The notes beneath the pieces were generated by a model, which saw only the letters and a program-made list of their open reading frames with translations, was not told the DNA's origin and did not search any database. 64,000 nt of DNA from Sorex araneus (Eukaryota; Chordata; Mammalia; Eulipotyphla; Soricidae). Each line of letters opens with the position of its first letter. The first letter of the stretch is position 1. Location: positions 324,627,679-324,691,678 of the forward strand of contig NC_073303.1 in the NCBI RefSeq assembly GCF_027595985.1, in the 5' to 3' direction. Shown one piece after another: positions 10,088 through 20,960 of the stretch. The translations under genes and the position numbers were made by a program.

Positions 10088-10280
10088 ATCTGTAGTTTCT
10101 TTTTGTTTTTTGTTTGTTTGTTTGTGAGCCAACCCCTGGCAGTGCTTAGGGTTTCCTCCTGGTTCTGCACTCAGGACTTACTCCTGGCAGGCTAGGAAAA
10201 ACATATGGGATGCTGGGAATTGAACTCTGGTTGGCCACGTGAAAGGTAAGTGCCCTATCCACTGTGCTATCTCTTGGTCT
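10088..10280 (-). mobile_element. Type I SINE
   Basis: (GTTT)n tail remnant, 'ctggttctgcactcaggact', 'acatatgggatgctgggaat' and 'gtaagtgccctatccactgt'. Confidence 0.82.
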
Positions 10281-10481
10281 CTCCTATTCTTAATTTCTTA
10301 AAGCAAAAATTATTAATAAGTCGTTCTAAGCCTATTTCCTCCCAAGAGTGCTAATGCTACAGTACTATTTTAGCTACAAACTACAGATTTGGAGACACTG
10401 TATTTTCATGCAATTAAAGTGCTTTTTTTAAATGCCCTGTCACTTCTTTTTGACATAAATTTGTTTAAAAGTGCATTTCTG

Positions 10482-10605
10482 GACCTAAAGATGTGGCTCA
10501 GAGGCCTGAAGCACATGATTTATATGTAAGAGTCAAGAGTTTGATTTCTGGTCTCTGAGCACCAACCAACAGTACTACCAGATGTGGCTCCCCAATAAAA
10601 ATAAA
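10482..10605 (+). mobile_element. Degraded SINE
   Basis: 'tatgtaagagtcaagagttt' and 'gatttctggtctctgagcac' resemble the head and B box. An A-rich tail follows. Confidence 0.4.
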
Positions 10606-10985
10606 ACTAGTGTATAGCTGTGGTCAGAGAAGACGTTTTCTTTTATGGCCCAGAATAAACTATGTTTGGGAGGAATTTTATGTGTATTTATACAAAATTT
10701 ATATCCTGCTACTGGATATTAGGTCAAGTTGTTATTTGCTTTCTTTTTTTTTCTTAATAGCTGTACAGATTTTCTACCTTCTTTCTCTACTGATCACCGA
10801 GAAAGGAGCATTGGAATCTCCACAGGAATCATAGAACTATTTTTGTCTATTTTTACCTTCTCAATTTATTTTTAAATTTAGGATGAACCCCTCTATCACC
10901 ATGTAAGCTCATCTATCAGATGTGCTCCAGAGACTCATAAACAAATTTTGAAAGAGATCAATAAGCCACAGAAGTTTCTTTTTTT
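10606..10985. other. AT-rich sequence, nothing recognised
   Basis: No clear coding or repeat signature. Confidence 0.45.
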
Positions 10986-11778
10986 TTTTTGGACATCTGC
11001 ACCCAGCTGATATGTCCAAGGCACCCTGGAGCGGGGTGAGCTATTCAAACAGAGCCCCAGTAGCTGCTTGCTCCCATACTCCAAAATCACTGCCATTCTC
11101 CTGGCTGGACTCCACTGTCTTGTGACCAAGCCTCACCCAGAAATTCATCTGCTGAACAGTTCAGGAATATATTGGTTTTGTGACGAGAATCTTCAGGATT
11201 CCACCAAGTTGGGATAGGCTACCTCCCCCCATCTTTCTGTGCTTCTGGAAGCCCTGGCAGTCACATCCACACCCCAAGCCATGACACAGTTAAAAATTTA
11301 ACTCCAGATATACCAACCTGTTAAGAATCCCGGACTTCCTGGAGCATCTCAAACACTCAAAAACTACTACACTGATAAACTAGTGGTAGCACACCAGATT
11401 GGATGGGATATAATGCAGAAGGCAACCAGTCTCAATTAACAAAGCATAAACACATAAGGCATAACCTGTAACAACACTCTAGTAATGTCTTATACAAGGA
11501 CTTAATGGCTCCATGGTGAAATATAACAATTTTCACTTAGCATCCTTACAAAAAACTTTTTTTTGATCTTTCTGTTAGCAAATTATTGATAACAAGCAAT
11601 ATAAAATGAATTATTGAGGGATTGTTATGGGAGCAGGGTTTAAGGAGTGATTGGGAAAATTGGAGACAATGGTAGAGGGAAGGTGTAATGGTGATGAGAC
11701 TGGTGTTGGGATATTGAATACCCATAACAAATTATTATGAACAACCTTGTAAACCATAGTGTTTATATTAAGTGTAGG
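10986..11778 (+). mobile_element. Probable retroposon with diverged L1-like 3' tail
   Basis: The last 140 bp ('ggagacaatggtagagggaa ... aaccttgtaaaccatagtgt') has the order of the L1 3' tail. The upstream part (to about 10986) is unassigned. A related tail, including 'agcaatataaa', recurs at 12101-12270. Confidence 0.4.
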
Positions 11779-12095
11779 GGAAATTTACATATGTATGCAT
11801 ATTACATGTAAATTCCAAAATATATTAACACAGAATTGCTTTAAAAGTTTTAATACAGGTGAAACATGATTATTACCATAATGAGATCCAAGTATAAAAT
11901 GAAATTTAATGTAGTATACTTTAGATTCCAGAGTTGAATCCCTATGTATGTAAGTGAGATATATAGGCATTTTATAATATTGTTTTAATTGGTTCTAATT
12001 ATCTTATTTAACACAGGTCAAAATTATATAGTAATCACAAACTGGCTCTTACTGATTTATTTTTTGATTATTTTATTTGCCATTTCTTAAAGTTT
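11779..12095. other. AT-rich sequence
   Basis: Nothing recognised between two L1-like tails. Confidence 0.45.
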
Positions 12096-12270
12096 TGTAT
12101 AAGCAATATAAAGTATATTTGTTCTGTGCCTAAGCGGGCAGGTTGGGATTGGGAGGGAAAGTGGGGATATTGGTGGAGGGAAAGTCACACTGGCGGGGTT
12201 GGAATATTAAATTCTTGAAACAACTGTATGTTTGTAAATCACGGTGTTCTTAATAAAAATTAATTTTAAA
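12096..12270 (+). mobile_element. L1-like 3' tail, diverged
   Basis: 'tggggatattggtggaggga', 'ttggaatattaaattcttga' and 'aaatcacggtgttcttaata' follow the L1 tail order. Confidence 0.6.
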
Positions 12271-12295
12271 AAATGTAGTTAACTTTTTGTTTGTT

Positions 12296-12426
12296 CTATC
12301 TGGGGAGCCACACATGTGTGAGGATCCCTCTTAGAGGTGCTTGGGAACCTCGAAGGGCCAGGGAGCAAATTACAGAGCTTCTGCGTGCAAGCATGTGCTC
12401 AGAACATGGAGCTGTCTCTCTGAGCC
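12296..12426 (-). mobile_element. Degraded SINE
   Basis: 'gcttctgcgtgcaagcatgt' and 'gagctgtctctctgagcc' match the reversed head. Confidence 0.5.
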
Positions 12427-12447
12427 ATTTCTGTTTCCTGTTCAAAG

Positions 12448-12602
12448 ACAACCAGGGCCAGAGAGATAGTAGAGGGCTTAAGGTGTAAGTCTTGCAGGCT
12501 GCCAACCTAGTCTGATCCCCCAGCACTATGTGGTCCCCTGTTGGCCAAGAATCTTGGGAGGGGGTCCAAGGCTCCGGTTCAAATGACCCACTCCCACAAA
12601 AA
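12448..12602 (+). mobile_element. Degraded SINE
   Basis: 'ccagggccagagagatagta' and 'cagcactatgtggtcccctg', then an A-rich tail. Confidence 0.6.
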
Positions 12603-12829
12603 AAGAAAAAAGGACATTTAAAAGCAGTGCTTGCACTATAATCACACTATTGAATTTTTTAGCAGATTAAAATAACTGTATGACCCAACTTTGGGGACCT
12701 CTTTGAGTTGGAAGTCAATTATCCACTGGCTGGCTGGTTATTGTAAATAATGAGGAGCAGTAACTATGTACTGAAGCCAGAAGATGAGTAACTCTTTCCA
12801 AAGGCAGTGAGAGAAAGCAGCAGGAATCA
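12603..12829. other. Unique sequence
   Basis: No feature recognised. Confidence 0.45.
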
Positions 12830-12980
12830 ATACTTGGCTTCCTGTCTAAACTCCACCACTTGTTAGTTCTTCAGAGCTGGTCAAGCACCTTGTTTTCTTG
12901 AGACTCAATTAAATAAATAAAATAACATGTACTATATTCAAAGGAGTATTTAGAAAACTTAAGCAAAATTGCATGAAAGT
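12830..12980 (-). mobile_element. MIR-like fragment
   Basis: 'aaactccaccacttgttagt' followed by 'ggtcaagcacc' and 'gagactcaatt' follows the order of an antisense MIR ('tctgccac..tagct..gtgaccttgg..'). Confidence 0.45.
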
Positions 12981-13029
12981 CTCTCCATTTGGGGGAAAGT
13001 GTCCTCGAGAAGATAGGATTTCCCAATAT

Positions 13030-13276
13030 GCTTGGATAATAACTGTCATTGTCATTGTCATCCCGTTGTTCATCGATTTGCTCGAGCGGGCACCAGTAAC
13101 GTCTCCATTGTGAGACTTGTTGTTACTGTTTTTGGCATATCAAATACACCACGGTAGCTTGCCAGGCTCTGTCATGTGGGTGGGATATTCTCGGTAGCTT
13201 GCCGGGCTCTCCAAGAGGGGTGGAGGAATGGAACCTGGGTCGGCTGCATGCAAGGCAAACGCCCTACCCGCTGAAA
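13030..13276 (-). mobile_element. Type II SINE
   Basis: Complete antisense copy from 'gttgttcatcgatttgctcg' to 'ggcaaacgccctacccgctg'. It carries a short GTCATT repeat at the tail side. Confidence 0.93.
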
Positions 13277-13559
13277 CAGGGATTTTCTATAATTTATTAG
13301 CATAAGTAGTATAGAGAAAACAATGAAAAAACATAGACAAATCAGTGACTTATAAACAAGCACACGAGGTTTCCTCTGCTGCCGAAGGCCAGAGAGAAAA
13401 TTCGGCTCAATGGGACTTGAAGACTAATTGGACATGAAGAAAGAAAGGTTGAGGACTCATCTGCAAGTCCGAGATCTGGGACATGGCTATTCCCTTTACT
13501 AAGAGAAGGAATTCAGGAGCACACATTGGCTGGAACTGGCTCTGAGACAGAAGACAAGG

Positions 13560-13680
13560 GTCTGAGAGATAGTTAAGGCATTTGCCTTGTATGAAGCTGA
13601 CCCTGGCTAAGTCCTTCATATCACATGGTCCCGGAGCACTGCCGAGAGCAACCTTAAAGCATTACCAGGAGTGGCCCAAC
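13560..13680 (+). mobile_element. Diverged SINE
   Basis: 'ggtctgagagatagttaagg', 'catttgccttgtatgaagct' and 'tatcacatggtcccggagca'. Confidence 0.6.
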
Positions 13681-13731
13681 GACTCCCTGCAAAGGGAGGT
13701 GGGAGGTAGTAGCAGTTCAAAAATTAATTAC

Positions 13732-13905
13732 AGGGCTGGAGAGATGGTACATCAGGAAAAATGCTTCCCTTACATGTGGCTGATCCAAGTTTGGTCCCTG
13801 GCATCCCATATTGATCCCTGAGCACTGTCAGCAGTGATCCCTAAGCCAGGAGTAGGCCCTGAACACTTCTAGGGCTTACTGTGTCCTCTTCAAAATAAAA
13901 AATAA
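13732..13905 (+). mobile_element. Type I SINE
   Basis: 'agggctggagagatggtaca', 'gtttggtccctggcatccca' and 'gatccctgagcactgtcagc', with an A-rich tail. Confidence 0.78.
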
Positions 13906-13925
13906 AAAGAAAGAAGAAAAGTCTT

Positions 13926-14042
13926 GGAACCAGAGCAGTAGTACATGCGGCCAACTCAGGCTTATCTCTGGTTTCCAATATGGTCTACGGAGCACAGAGC
14001 CAAGAGCAAGCCCTGAATTCTGCTGGGTGCAGCAAAAACCAA
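13926..14042 (+). mobile_element. Diverged SINE
   Basis: 'aaccagagcagtagtacatg' and 'ggagcacagagccaagagca', then 'gctgggtgcagcaaaaacc'. Third SINE in a row in this orientation. Confidence 0.55.
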
Positions 14043-14277
14043 AACACTTTAAATTAACACCTAAATTAATGCCAGTTGATTTTGAGGTGGCTGAGGCCAC
14101 CCAGGTGGAGTGGCAGTAGGTGGCCTGAGGTAAGTGTATGGGGCTTGGTGTGGACAGACAGATGGCGCTCAAGGTGTGAGTGGGTGGCTGAGTGACAACA
14201 GAACCTGGGGTGAGCAAGGAGGTGGTCAGTAATAGGATGGGACGGAACATTCGGCTACAATGGAAGGACTTGGATTC

Positions 14278-14420
14278 TTTTTTTCCCCTCTTGATTTTGG
14301 GGAAACACAGAGTGGTGCTCAGGGGCTATTTCTGGCTCAGTGCTCAGGGGTCACTCTTATCAGTGCTCAGGGGACCGTATGGTGCTGGGACTTTCTACAT
14401 GCAAGAGCTTTCTAGCCTTT
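14278..14420 (-). mobile_element. Diverged type I SINE
   Basis: 'gtggtgctcaggggctattt', 'cagtgctcaggggtcactct' and 'ctcaggggaccgtatggtgc'. Confidence 0.65.
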
Positions 14421-14611
14421 TTAGTTTTCTCACTGACCCTGAAGTATTATTTCCATTTTATCGTCAGCCTTCTTTTTGGTATTCTGACAGTGCTTTTTGG
14501 CAGAATTGCCTCATAGTTCTCAGGTAGTTGTTACAGTTGTTAGCATCTCATGAAAACCACCATCTCCAGAGGGCTGAGGCCCTCTGTCTGACTCTCTTTA
14601 AAGCAAACTCT

Positions 14612-14765
14612 GCTCCTGGCGAGAGGGTTGAGAAGGGTGAGCACATGCTTTGCAAGCAGGAGGTCTGGGTTTGACCCTTAGCAGCTCTAGGTCCCCTAGG
14701 TGCCACCAGAAGCAGAGCTGGTGTGCTCCCCAAACAAACAAACAGAAACAAAGAAAGAAAATCGA
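14612..14765 (+). mobile_element. Degraded SINE
   Basis: 'gagcacatgctttgcaagca' and 'gtctgggtttgacccttagc', then a (CAAA)n tail. Confidence 0.5.
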
Positions 14766-14873
14766 GTAAAACCCTTTCCCGAAGACTGTTTACCTGACTT
14801 GAACTCCTGCTTGTTGGCAAGATTGTGGTCACAAGTTCTATCACTATGCAATGGTCAGCCAAGGGTGGAATCC

Positions 14874-14874
<1 letters not shown>

Positions 14875-14931
<57 letters not shown>
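14875..14931. repeat. (TG)n microsatellite
   Basis: Uninterrupted TG dinucleotide repeat, about 28 units. Confidence 0.98.
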
Positions 14932-14933
<2 letters not shown>

Positions 14934-15259
14934 GGGGCATGGGGGAGGATGCACACCAGCCAGACTCCTGCCCACTGTGGGCAGCAGCCTCTCCAGAAGC
15001 ACGTGGGCTTTCCTCTTGCAGCCAAGTGAAAGAAACAAGGATAGAACTTACTTCAGGGAACAAGTCAGCAGCCTGCCTCCCAGGAGCGCAGGGCACCTTA
15101 GAACCCAACAGGGCCAAGCCTTAGAGATAGTTCCAGGCCAGTCGGGGCACTGAGGAAGAGCAGAGATTCTGGAAAAAGAATGAGATTGTTAAAAAATAAA
15201 GGAACTGATGAAACTTGGAATAAAGTTGACTTCAGTTTGCACATCTGTGCTGTGTTAAT
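14932..15259. other. Unique sequence
   Basis: No feature recognised. Confidence 0.45.
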
Positions 15260-15402
15260 GTCAATTTCCCATGATAATATATTATAATGATTTGATCATC
15301 ATTATATATACTATATGTAATATATGTATTATATATAATATATACATTGGTTTCCCAGATTTGATCATTGTAATGTTTATAATATATTATATATATACAA
15401 TT
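15260..15402. repeat. AT-rich low-complexity region
   Basis: Irregular TATA/ATAATAT repeats. Confidence 0.7.
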
Positions 15403-15404
15403 TA

Positions 15405-15527
15405 TTTGTTGGGTCACACCCAGTGGTGCTTAGAGTTATTCCCAGTTTTCTGCTGGGGCCATACGGTGCTGGAAATCAGTTGGGACACTTGTAATGAAGC
15501 TCTAACCCTTGCACTCTCTCTAGCCCC
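15405..15527 (-). mobile_element. Diverged SINE
   Basis: 'gggtcacacccagtggtgct' and 'ggggccatacggtgctggaa' to 'ctctctctagcccc'. Confidence 0.68.
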
Positions 15528-15664
15528 TGATATTGTAATTGTGTAAGCTATTAGCATGGGGGGAGTGGATGAAAGAATACATAGCTATTTTGTGCTACTT
15601 TTGTAATTTCCTGTTGGTTAAAGACATTTCTAAAATGAAAGGTATTGATCATTTACATTGATAA

Positions 15665-15800
15665 AAGCTAATTATTGGTTATTTACTGTGTGGCAGGATT
15701 ACAATAGGGAGTTTACAAATATTCACTCAATAATCCTCACAAACAACTTATTGGCTTGTTTCATGATGAAAGCAAGGTTAGTTAGGTGTCATAAACTTAA
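15665..15800 (+). mobile_element. MIR
   Basis: 'tatttactgtgtggcagg', then 'gtttacaaatattcactcaa' and 'taatcctcacaaacaactta' follow the MIR consensus order. Confidence 0.75.
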
Positions 15801-15827
15801 TAAATAATGTTTGGTCAAGGACCAAGT

Positions 15828-16018
15828 AATATGCCAGTGCTCCCTCTCTGTGTCAGTATTCCCCATCTATGCCAGTGCTCCCAGGCTATGTCAGTGTTCC
15901 CAGCTATACCAGTGCTCCCCATCTGTGTCAGTGTTCCCAGCTATACCAGTGGTCCCCATGAAAGCCAGTGGACCCCATATATGCTGGTGGTCCTCCTAAA
16001 TGCTAGTGGTCTCTGTGG
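15828..16018. repeat. 19-bp minisatellite
   Basis: About ten degenerate copies of a unit like 'atgccagtgctccccatct'. Alternating forms read tgtcagtgttcccagct, ataccagtgctcccc and atgctggtggtcc. Divergence increases towards the right end. Confidence 0.85.
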
Positions 16019-16699
16019 GTTATGCCACATGCCTTGGTGTCACCTGGCCCTGCTCTTGGTCTCTGTGACTGCACTCTCTGCAGTCTGCATGGTGATGAGA
16101 TCAGTGACCCCAGATTTCTCAGTGTGTCCCTATCACTAAGTGACACTGACTGCAATCTCCCAGAAGATGACAGAGCTGCCAAGTGATGAGCACTGGCACT
16201 CAAACCCACCCGTTTGGCTCTCAAGCTGCATTCCTGACTCCCAGGGCTCATGACAGCCAGGCACGGGGTGGGTACGAGGCTGCCCAGCCCCCCTGTTATT
16301 GCGAGAGCTTCTTAGGGTGGAGAGGGGACACATCCAGGCTGCTGTGCAATGCTGGTGACTGGGGTGAGGACTGTCTGTGTGGAACTGTGTTTGGGAGTTA
16401 GGTGGCAGTGAGCTGAGGGCCCCTGGATTCCTTGAGCACCATTTGGGGGCCCCCTCCCTGAAAAGAAGCATAAACACTCATTTGACAAGCACCAATGACC
16501 AGAGAGCTGGGTTGCCTTGGACGCTTGAAGGTGGCTGGAGAAGCCAGACAGGCAATAAGGCATGGAAAAGCTGCAGTCCCCAACTGGGGACCAGGGTTGG
16601 TCCAGAGCTGTCCCCTCCCTGCAGCCCGCCACCCAAAATCCAGCTGTCCACTTTGCGCTGATCCGAAGCAGTCCTGGGCACCTGCACGTGGGTGTTCAC
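16019..16699. other. Unique sequence
   Basis: GC-moderate. Overlapping open frames on both strands look like chance and no family was recognised. Confidence 0.45.
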
Positions 16700-16838
16700 A
16701 CAGAGGTACTCAGGGCTGAGCCCTGCCTCGGGCTCAGTCAGGGTCCCTCTGGCAGGCTCAGCAGCCCATATGGGGAGCCAGGAACTGAACCCAGAGGGGC
16801 TGCATGCAAGGCAAGTGCCCTGTTCACTGATTATCACT
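16700..16838 (-). mobile_element. Diverged SINE
   Basis: 'ggaactgaacccagaggggc' and 'tgcatgcaaggcaagtgccc' in antisense order. Confidence 0.6.
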
Positions 16839-16841
16839 TCT

Positions 16842-16977
16842 GGGCTTGGGGCCACACCTGGCAGTGTTCGGGGGTTACCCCTGACTCTGTGCTCAGGTTG
16901 CTTCTGGCAGGGCTCTGAGGTGGGGATCAGCCGTGTTTGAGGTGAGCACCCGAGCTTCTGTACCATCTCTCCGACTC
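16842..16977 (-). mobile_element. Diverged SINE
   Basis: 'ggggccacacctggcagtgt', 'tgactctgtgctcaggttgc' and 'gtaccatctctccgactca'. Confidence 0.6.
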
Positions 16978-17423
16978 ACCCTGCTTGTTTTAAAGAATGA
17001 AACAAGGGATGGTCCCTTCCCCTCTTTGTGGGGTTCGCTGGCCCCAAACTAAAACGGACCAGCAGGAGTTCGGGGAAGGTCAGGGGCATCTGCGCCTGCG
17101 CCCTGCCGCTGTCTGGGCCCAGTGCTGCTTCTTGCAGTGAGCTCAGGCCTTGGCTCTGCCATCTGGGGCATGTGGTGCCCCCACAGACACACAACCCCAG
17201 CACCTCCCAAGTATGTGCGAACACTGAGCCTATGGGCGCCACAGCTGAGTGGACCATCAGCAGTGCCATGTGGGGATACTGCACCCAGCGGTTCATCCCA
17301 GGAGAGCCCCCAGCCTAACGGTGCAACCCTGACCACAGCAGTGATGGCAGCAACTGGAAGGGAAGGTGGTAAAGCAAAGAAACAAAGTTGCCCCCAAACC
17401 AAGTGCGTCCCACTTGAATCCCT
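16978..17423. other. Unique sequence
   Basis: Several long chance open frames on both strands. The 305-codon plus-strand frame that starts here runs through two antisense SINEs, so it is not a gene. Confidence 0.5.
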
Positions 17424-17668
17424 GTCACTGTATCACTGTTATCCCATTGCTCATCGACGAGAGGGCAACAGTAACATCTCCATTGTGAGACTTGCTGTTA
17501 CTGTTTTTGGCACATTGAATACACCATGGGTAGCTTACCAGGCTCTGCTGTGTGGGTGGGATACTCTCGGTAGCTTGCCGGGCTCTCCGAGTGGGGTGGA
17601 GGAATCGGATTCGGGTAGCCCGCATGCAAGGCAAACGCCCTACCCGCTGGGCTATTGCTCTAGCCCCC
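17424..17668 (-). mobile_element. Type II SINE
   Basis: Antisense copy running from 'cactgtatcactgttatccc' through 'ggatactctcggtagcttgc' to 'gggctattgctctagcccc'. Confidence 0.93.
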
Positions 17669-17679
17669 CAGACATTTTT

Positions 17680-17860
17680 TTAAAGTTTTTATTTATTTTT
17701 GGGTCACACTTAGCAATGCTCAGGGCTACTCCTAGCTCTTGCACTCAGGAATTACGCCTGGCAGTGCTCAGGGGACCATATGGGATGCTGGGGATTAAAC
17801 CCAGGTTGTCTGCATGCAAGGCAAACACCCTACTGGATGCACTATTATTCCAGCCCCTCC
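17680..17860 (-). mobile_element. Type I SINE with target-site duplication
   Basis: Abuts the previous type II copy. Flanked by 'cagacattttt' at about 17669-17679 and 17861-17871. Confidence 0.9.
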
Positions 17861-17871
17861 CAGACATTTTT

Positions 17872-18444
17872 AAAACTGTATTTAAACTAGCATTAAAAAT
17901 ACCTGTGGTTTTTCCAACAACAAAAATAACTAGCAAAACGTTAAGAGTCTCTACTGTTAGTCTTCTCTGTCAGGTGTTAAGCAGCCAACCCCTGCCGTCT
18001 ATGGACGTGATTAAGTGTCACAGCTCTGGGAGCTCTTAGTGCTTTGTTGGGTGACGGGTGTAGGGGAGGAATGTTCCACCTCACTAGGTGGGTGAGGACC
18101 TGTTCTTGCCAGCACAGCAGACGGCTTAGGGTTGGCCCCCCTTCTAGTTTGTCCAACCTCTCTTTGTAATCCTTCCGTGAGCCAAGTCTCTGGAGCAGAA
18201 TTGACTGGCGCACAGATGGATAAACTCATCAGCCTGATCTCTGCTAAGATCTATAAGGAGTTTTCAATTGAACTGTGAGTGTATGAACAAGACATGGCAA
18301 GGGGATGAACCTGCTTCACAGCTTAGCCACGTTCCCAGTTGCACCTCTATCAGAACAGGCTCGGCCAAACGTGCAGAGCCAGCCAGTGCGCAGGACGCTA
18401 CAACCGCCTATGAGAGCGAGCAGGACAGCCTTCACACATCCTTT
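17872..18444. other. Unique sequence
   Basis: No feature recognised. Confidence 0.45.
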
Positions 18445-18800
18445 TTTTAATTAATTTTTTTCCTTGTTTAATTTAAATTTATTTATTTTTAAATTAGTGA
18501 GTCACAGTGAGGGTACAGTTACAGATTCACACGTTTTCGTGCTTGTTTTTCCCTCATGCAATGTTTGAGAGCCCATCCCTCCACCAGTGTCCATTCTCCA
18601 CCACCAATGAACCCAGTATCCCTCCCATCCCCCCAATCCCATCCCCCCACCCCACCCCCCTCTGTGGCGGGGCATTACACTTTGATATCTCTCTCCTTTT
18701 GGGTGTACACATCCCATTTTTTTGAGATTCCAGATGCAGTTTTTGAGAACAAGCCTGCCTTGCACCAGCCAATAGCCTATCTGTTTTTGAAGCCAAGGAA
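18445..18800 (-). mobile_element. L1 3' end
   Basis: A/T-rich tail, then 'catccctccaccagtgtcca' and 'caccaccaatgaacccagta', the reverse of the L1 tail seen at 59.1-59.3 kb. A C-rich run (18630-18660) corresponds to the G-rich tract of the L1 3' UTR. Confidence 0.85.
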
Positions 18801-19194
18801 AACATTCCCTCACCTCCCCAACCGTAGCTTTGGCACAATAGATTTTTAGCTTGGATACTGCTCTGGGGCCAGCTCTGCCTCAAATTCCAATCATGGGTCT
18901 GCCGTTGGTATGTGGTGGACTCTGGGCAGGAGCCACTGGGTTTTATCTTCTACTCACCTTCTCCCTCGAGTGCCCTAAGCTCTGGGATCTGCATATGGCA
19001 GCCATGAAAAAATTCTGATTTGGTTGACCACACAAAGCTGTGGCACACGAATAAGAGGTCCAAAGATCGAGCACTGACCCACTTTTTTTTTTTTTTTTGA
19101 GGTGGGAATAGCAGGGCTTCAGGTTTTGAAGGCCAGAACTTCAGGATTTCATGTATGCAAACCACGTGCACTATACCATTGAGCTACATTTTAG
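18801..19194. other. Unassigned sequence with poly-T at 19083-19099
   Basis: May include degraded SINE-like text. Nothing firm. Confidence 0.4.
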
Positions 19195-19305
19195 GAGCTT
19201 GGGGGCCACCCCTGGTGGGTCAAGGAGGACCATTTGTGGTGCCAGAGATTCAACTAGAATCAGTCACATGCAAGGTCACCTTACTTCCTGTACTACCTCT
19301 ATGGT
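19195..19305 (-). mobile_element. Diverged SINE
   Basis: 'ggtgccagagattcaactag' and 'cagtcacatgcaaggtcacc'. Confidence 0.6.
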
Positions 19306-19470
19306 TCCATTTCTTTTTTTCCCTCTTGGTTTTTGAGCAACACCCAGTGGTGTTTGGGGACTGCTTCTAGCAGTGCCTGGGGGACCGTGCAGTGCAAGGG
19401 ACTGAATTTGGCCAGGGCTTGAATGCAAAGAATAAACACCAGGCCTCTGAGCTGTCTCCCTGATCTACTC
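19306..19470 (-). mobile_element. Diverged SINE
   Basis: T-rich start, 'gagcaacacccagtggtgtt', 'tctagcagtgcctgggggac' and 'ctgagctgtctccctgatct'. Confidence 0.6.
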
Positions 19471-19489
19471 TTAATTGCAGTTTGTGGGC

Positions 19490-19677
19490 CTAGAGAAGAC
19501 CAATCCCAGTTTCTGGTAGTTGGTGCATTTGCTGTTTCCGTACTATGTTTCTTTATATCCCACATATGAGAGAGAACATTCTGCGTCTGTCTCTTTCCTT
19601 ATTTCACTTCACGCGATGTCCTCAAGATCCATCCATGTAGCTGCAATTTGCAATTTGCATGTTTTCATCTTTTCTTG
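19490..19677 (-). mobile_element. L1 ORF2 3' region, part 1 (outermost layer of a nest)
   Basis: 'cccacatatgagagagaaca' and 'atcctcaagatccatccatg'-type text (here 'tcctcaagatccatccatgt') is antisense L1. It is interrupted at 19678 by a type II SINE and resumes at about 21061. Confidence 0.8.
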
Positions 19678-19827
19678 GACTGGAGCGATAGCTCAGCAGG
19701 TAGGGCATTTGCCTTGCACACGGCCGACCCGTGTTTGATTCCTCCGTCCCTCTTGGCGAGCCTGGCAAGCTACCGAGTGTATCCCGCCCGCACAGCAGAG
19801 CCTGGCAAGCTACCCGTGGCGTATTTG
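19678..19827 (+). mobile_element. Type II SINE, 5' part (middle layer)
   Basis: Head 'actggagcgatagctcagca' to 'tacccgtggcgtatttg', where a second element has inserted. The rest of this SINE is at 20961-21060. Confidence 0.92.
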
Positions 19828-20960
19828 TTTTTTTTTTTTTTAAACTTTTTATTAAATCACCATGTGGAAAGTTACAAAGTTCTCAGCTTTATATGTCAGT
19901 TATACAATATTCAAACACCCATCCCTTCACCAGTGCCCATATTCCACCACCAGAAACCCCAGTATACCCCCCCGCCCCCACCCCCTACCCCCTACTGTAT
20001 AACTAATGAATTTCACTTCATTTTTTCTTTACCTTGATTACATTCCATAATTCAACACAAAACTCACTATAGTTGTTGGAGTTTCCAACCAAGAGAGACA
20101 GACCTACTACATTTGATATTTAGTTTTTCATTGCTGGAAATGAAGAGATTTGTAGCGCCACTGCTACAAGTACATAACTCTCTCTCTTTTTTTTTCTTTT
20201 TCCTTTTCCCTTTTTTTTTTTTCTTTTTCCCCCTCATCCCCCTTCCCGCGCCTCATAGTATGGTGTACACCACGCCGCGTCTGCCAGCGTGGGGCTTTTG
20301 CTTAGTTCACAGTCCAGAGAGGTGGCTGCTACGGTAAAAACCTTCAAAATTTCAACAAAAACTTACTGTTATTATTTGGAGTTTCCCACCCAAGTCAGAC
20401 CTGTTCAAAAGGAACTGTTTCACATTGCTGACAATTATAAATGTTAAGTCGTGCGGACGCGGCAGCGTCCGCGCGGTTTTGGATTTCTGTATAAAGTCCA
20501 AGGAAAATTCTGCCAGAAATTACATAGCCCAGCTCACAGTCCCAGTGCATTGCTGTAAGAAGTCTCTGAATTCAAAGTCTTTAGGCGCAGAGTGTCCGAT
20601 TCGCGCTCAGCGGCTCCAGATTTATCTGGGCCGAGGGCGTGCCGGTTACGCACCCCTTCCCATGAGTTCCTGGGAGCCCCAAAAGTAAAAACCGAATACT
20701 TCTGGGTTTGGAGTCACAGAAGATGGCGCCTGCCACGTGGGTGCCGCCAGGCTGCTGCTTTCCGTGCAGGAAGACAGGGTGGGGAGGAAAAAAATCCACC
20801 CCCGGCAGCACAGAGTTGTAGCCCAGTTCGCAGTCCCAGTGCATTGCTATCGGATGCTGCGCTGGATGCCCGAATGTGTTACATCTCTGGAATCAAAGTC
20901 TTTAGGCGCAGAGGGTCCGATTCGCGCTCAGCGGCTCCGGATTTATCTGGGCCGAGGGCG
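19828..20960 (-). mobile_element. Composite retroposon with poly-A, L1-like 3' tail and GC-rich repeated 5' region
   Basis: Inserted in the type II SINE with a perfect 14-bp duplication 'ccgtggcgtatttg' (19814-19827 and 20961-20974). On the minus strand it starts with a GC-rich region holding two copies of a module with 'cgctgagcgcgaatcgga' and 'ctgcgcctaaagactttga'. An A-rich middle with two 'gaaactccaa' blocks follows. It ends with the L1-type tail ('ggtttctggtggtggaatat ... ttaataaaaagttt') and poly-A. About 1.13 kb, with no reading frame recognised. It may be an internally deleted L1 or a separate non-autonomous family. Confidence 0.8.

Noticed and set aside
14548..15117. 189-codon minus-strand frame with a His-Thr repeat
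   Set aside because: It is driven by the TG microsatellite and has no recognisable domain.
17122..18039. 305-codon plus-strand open frame
   Set aside because: It runs through two antisense SINEs (17424-17668 and 17680-17860). The flanking parts have no recognisable domain.
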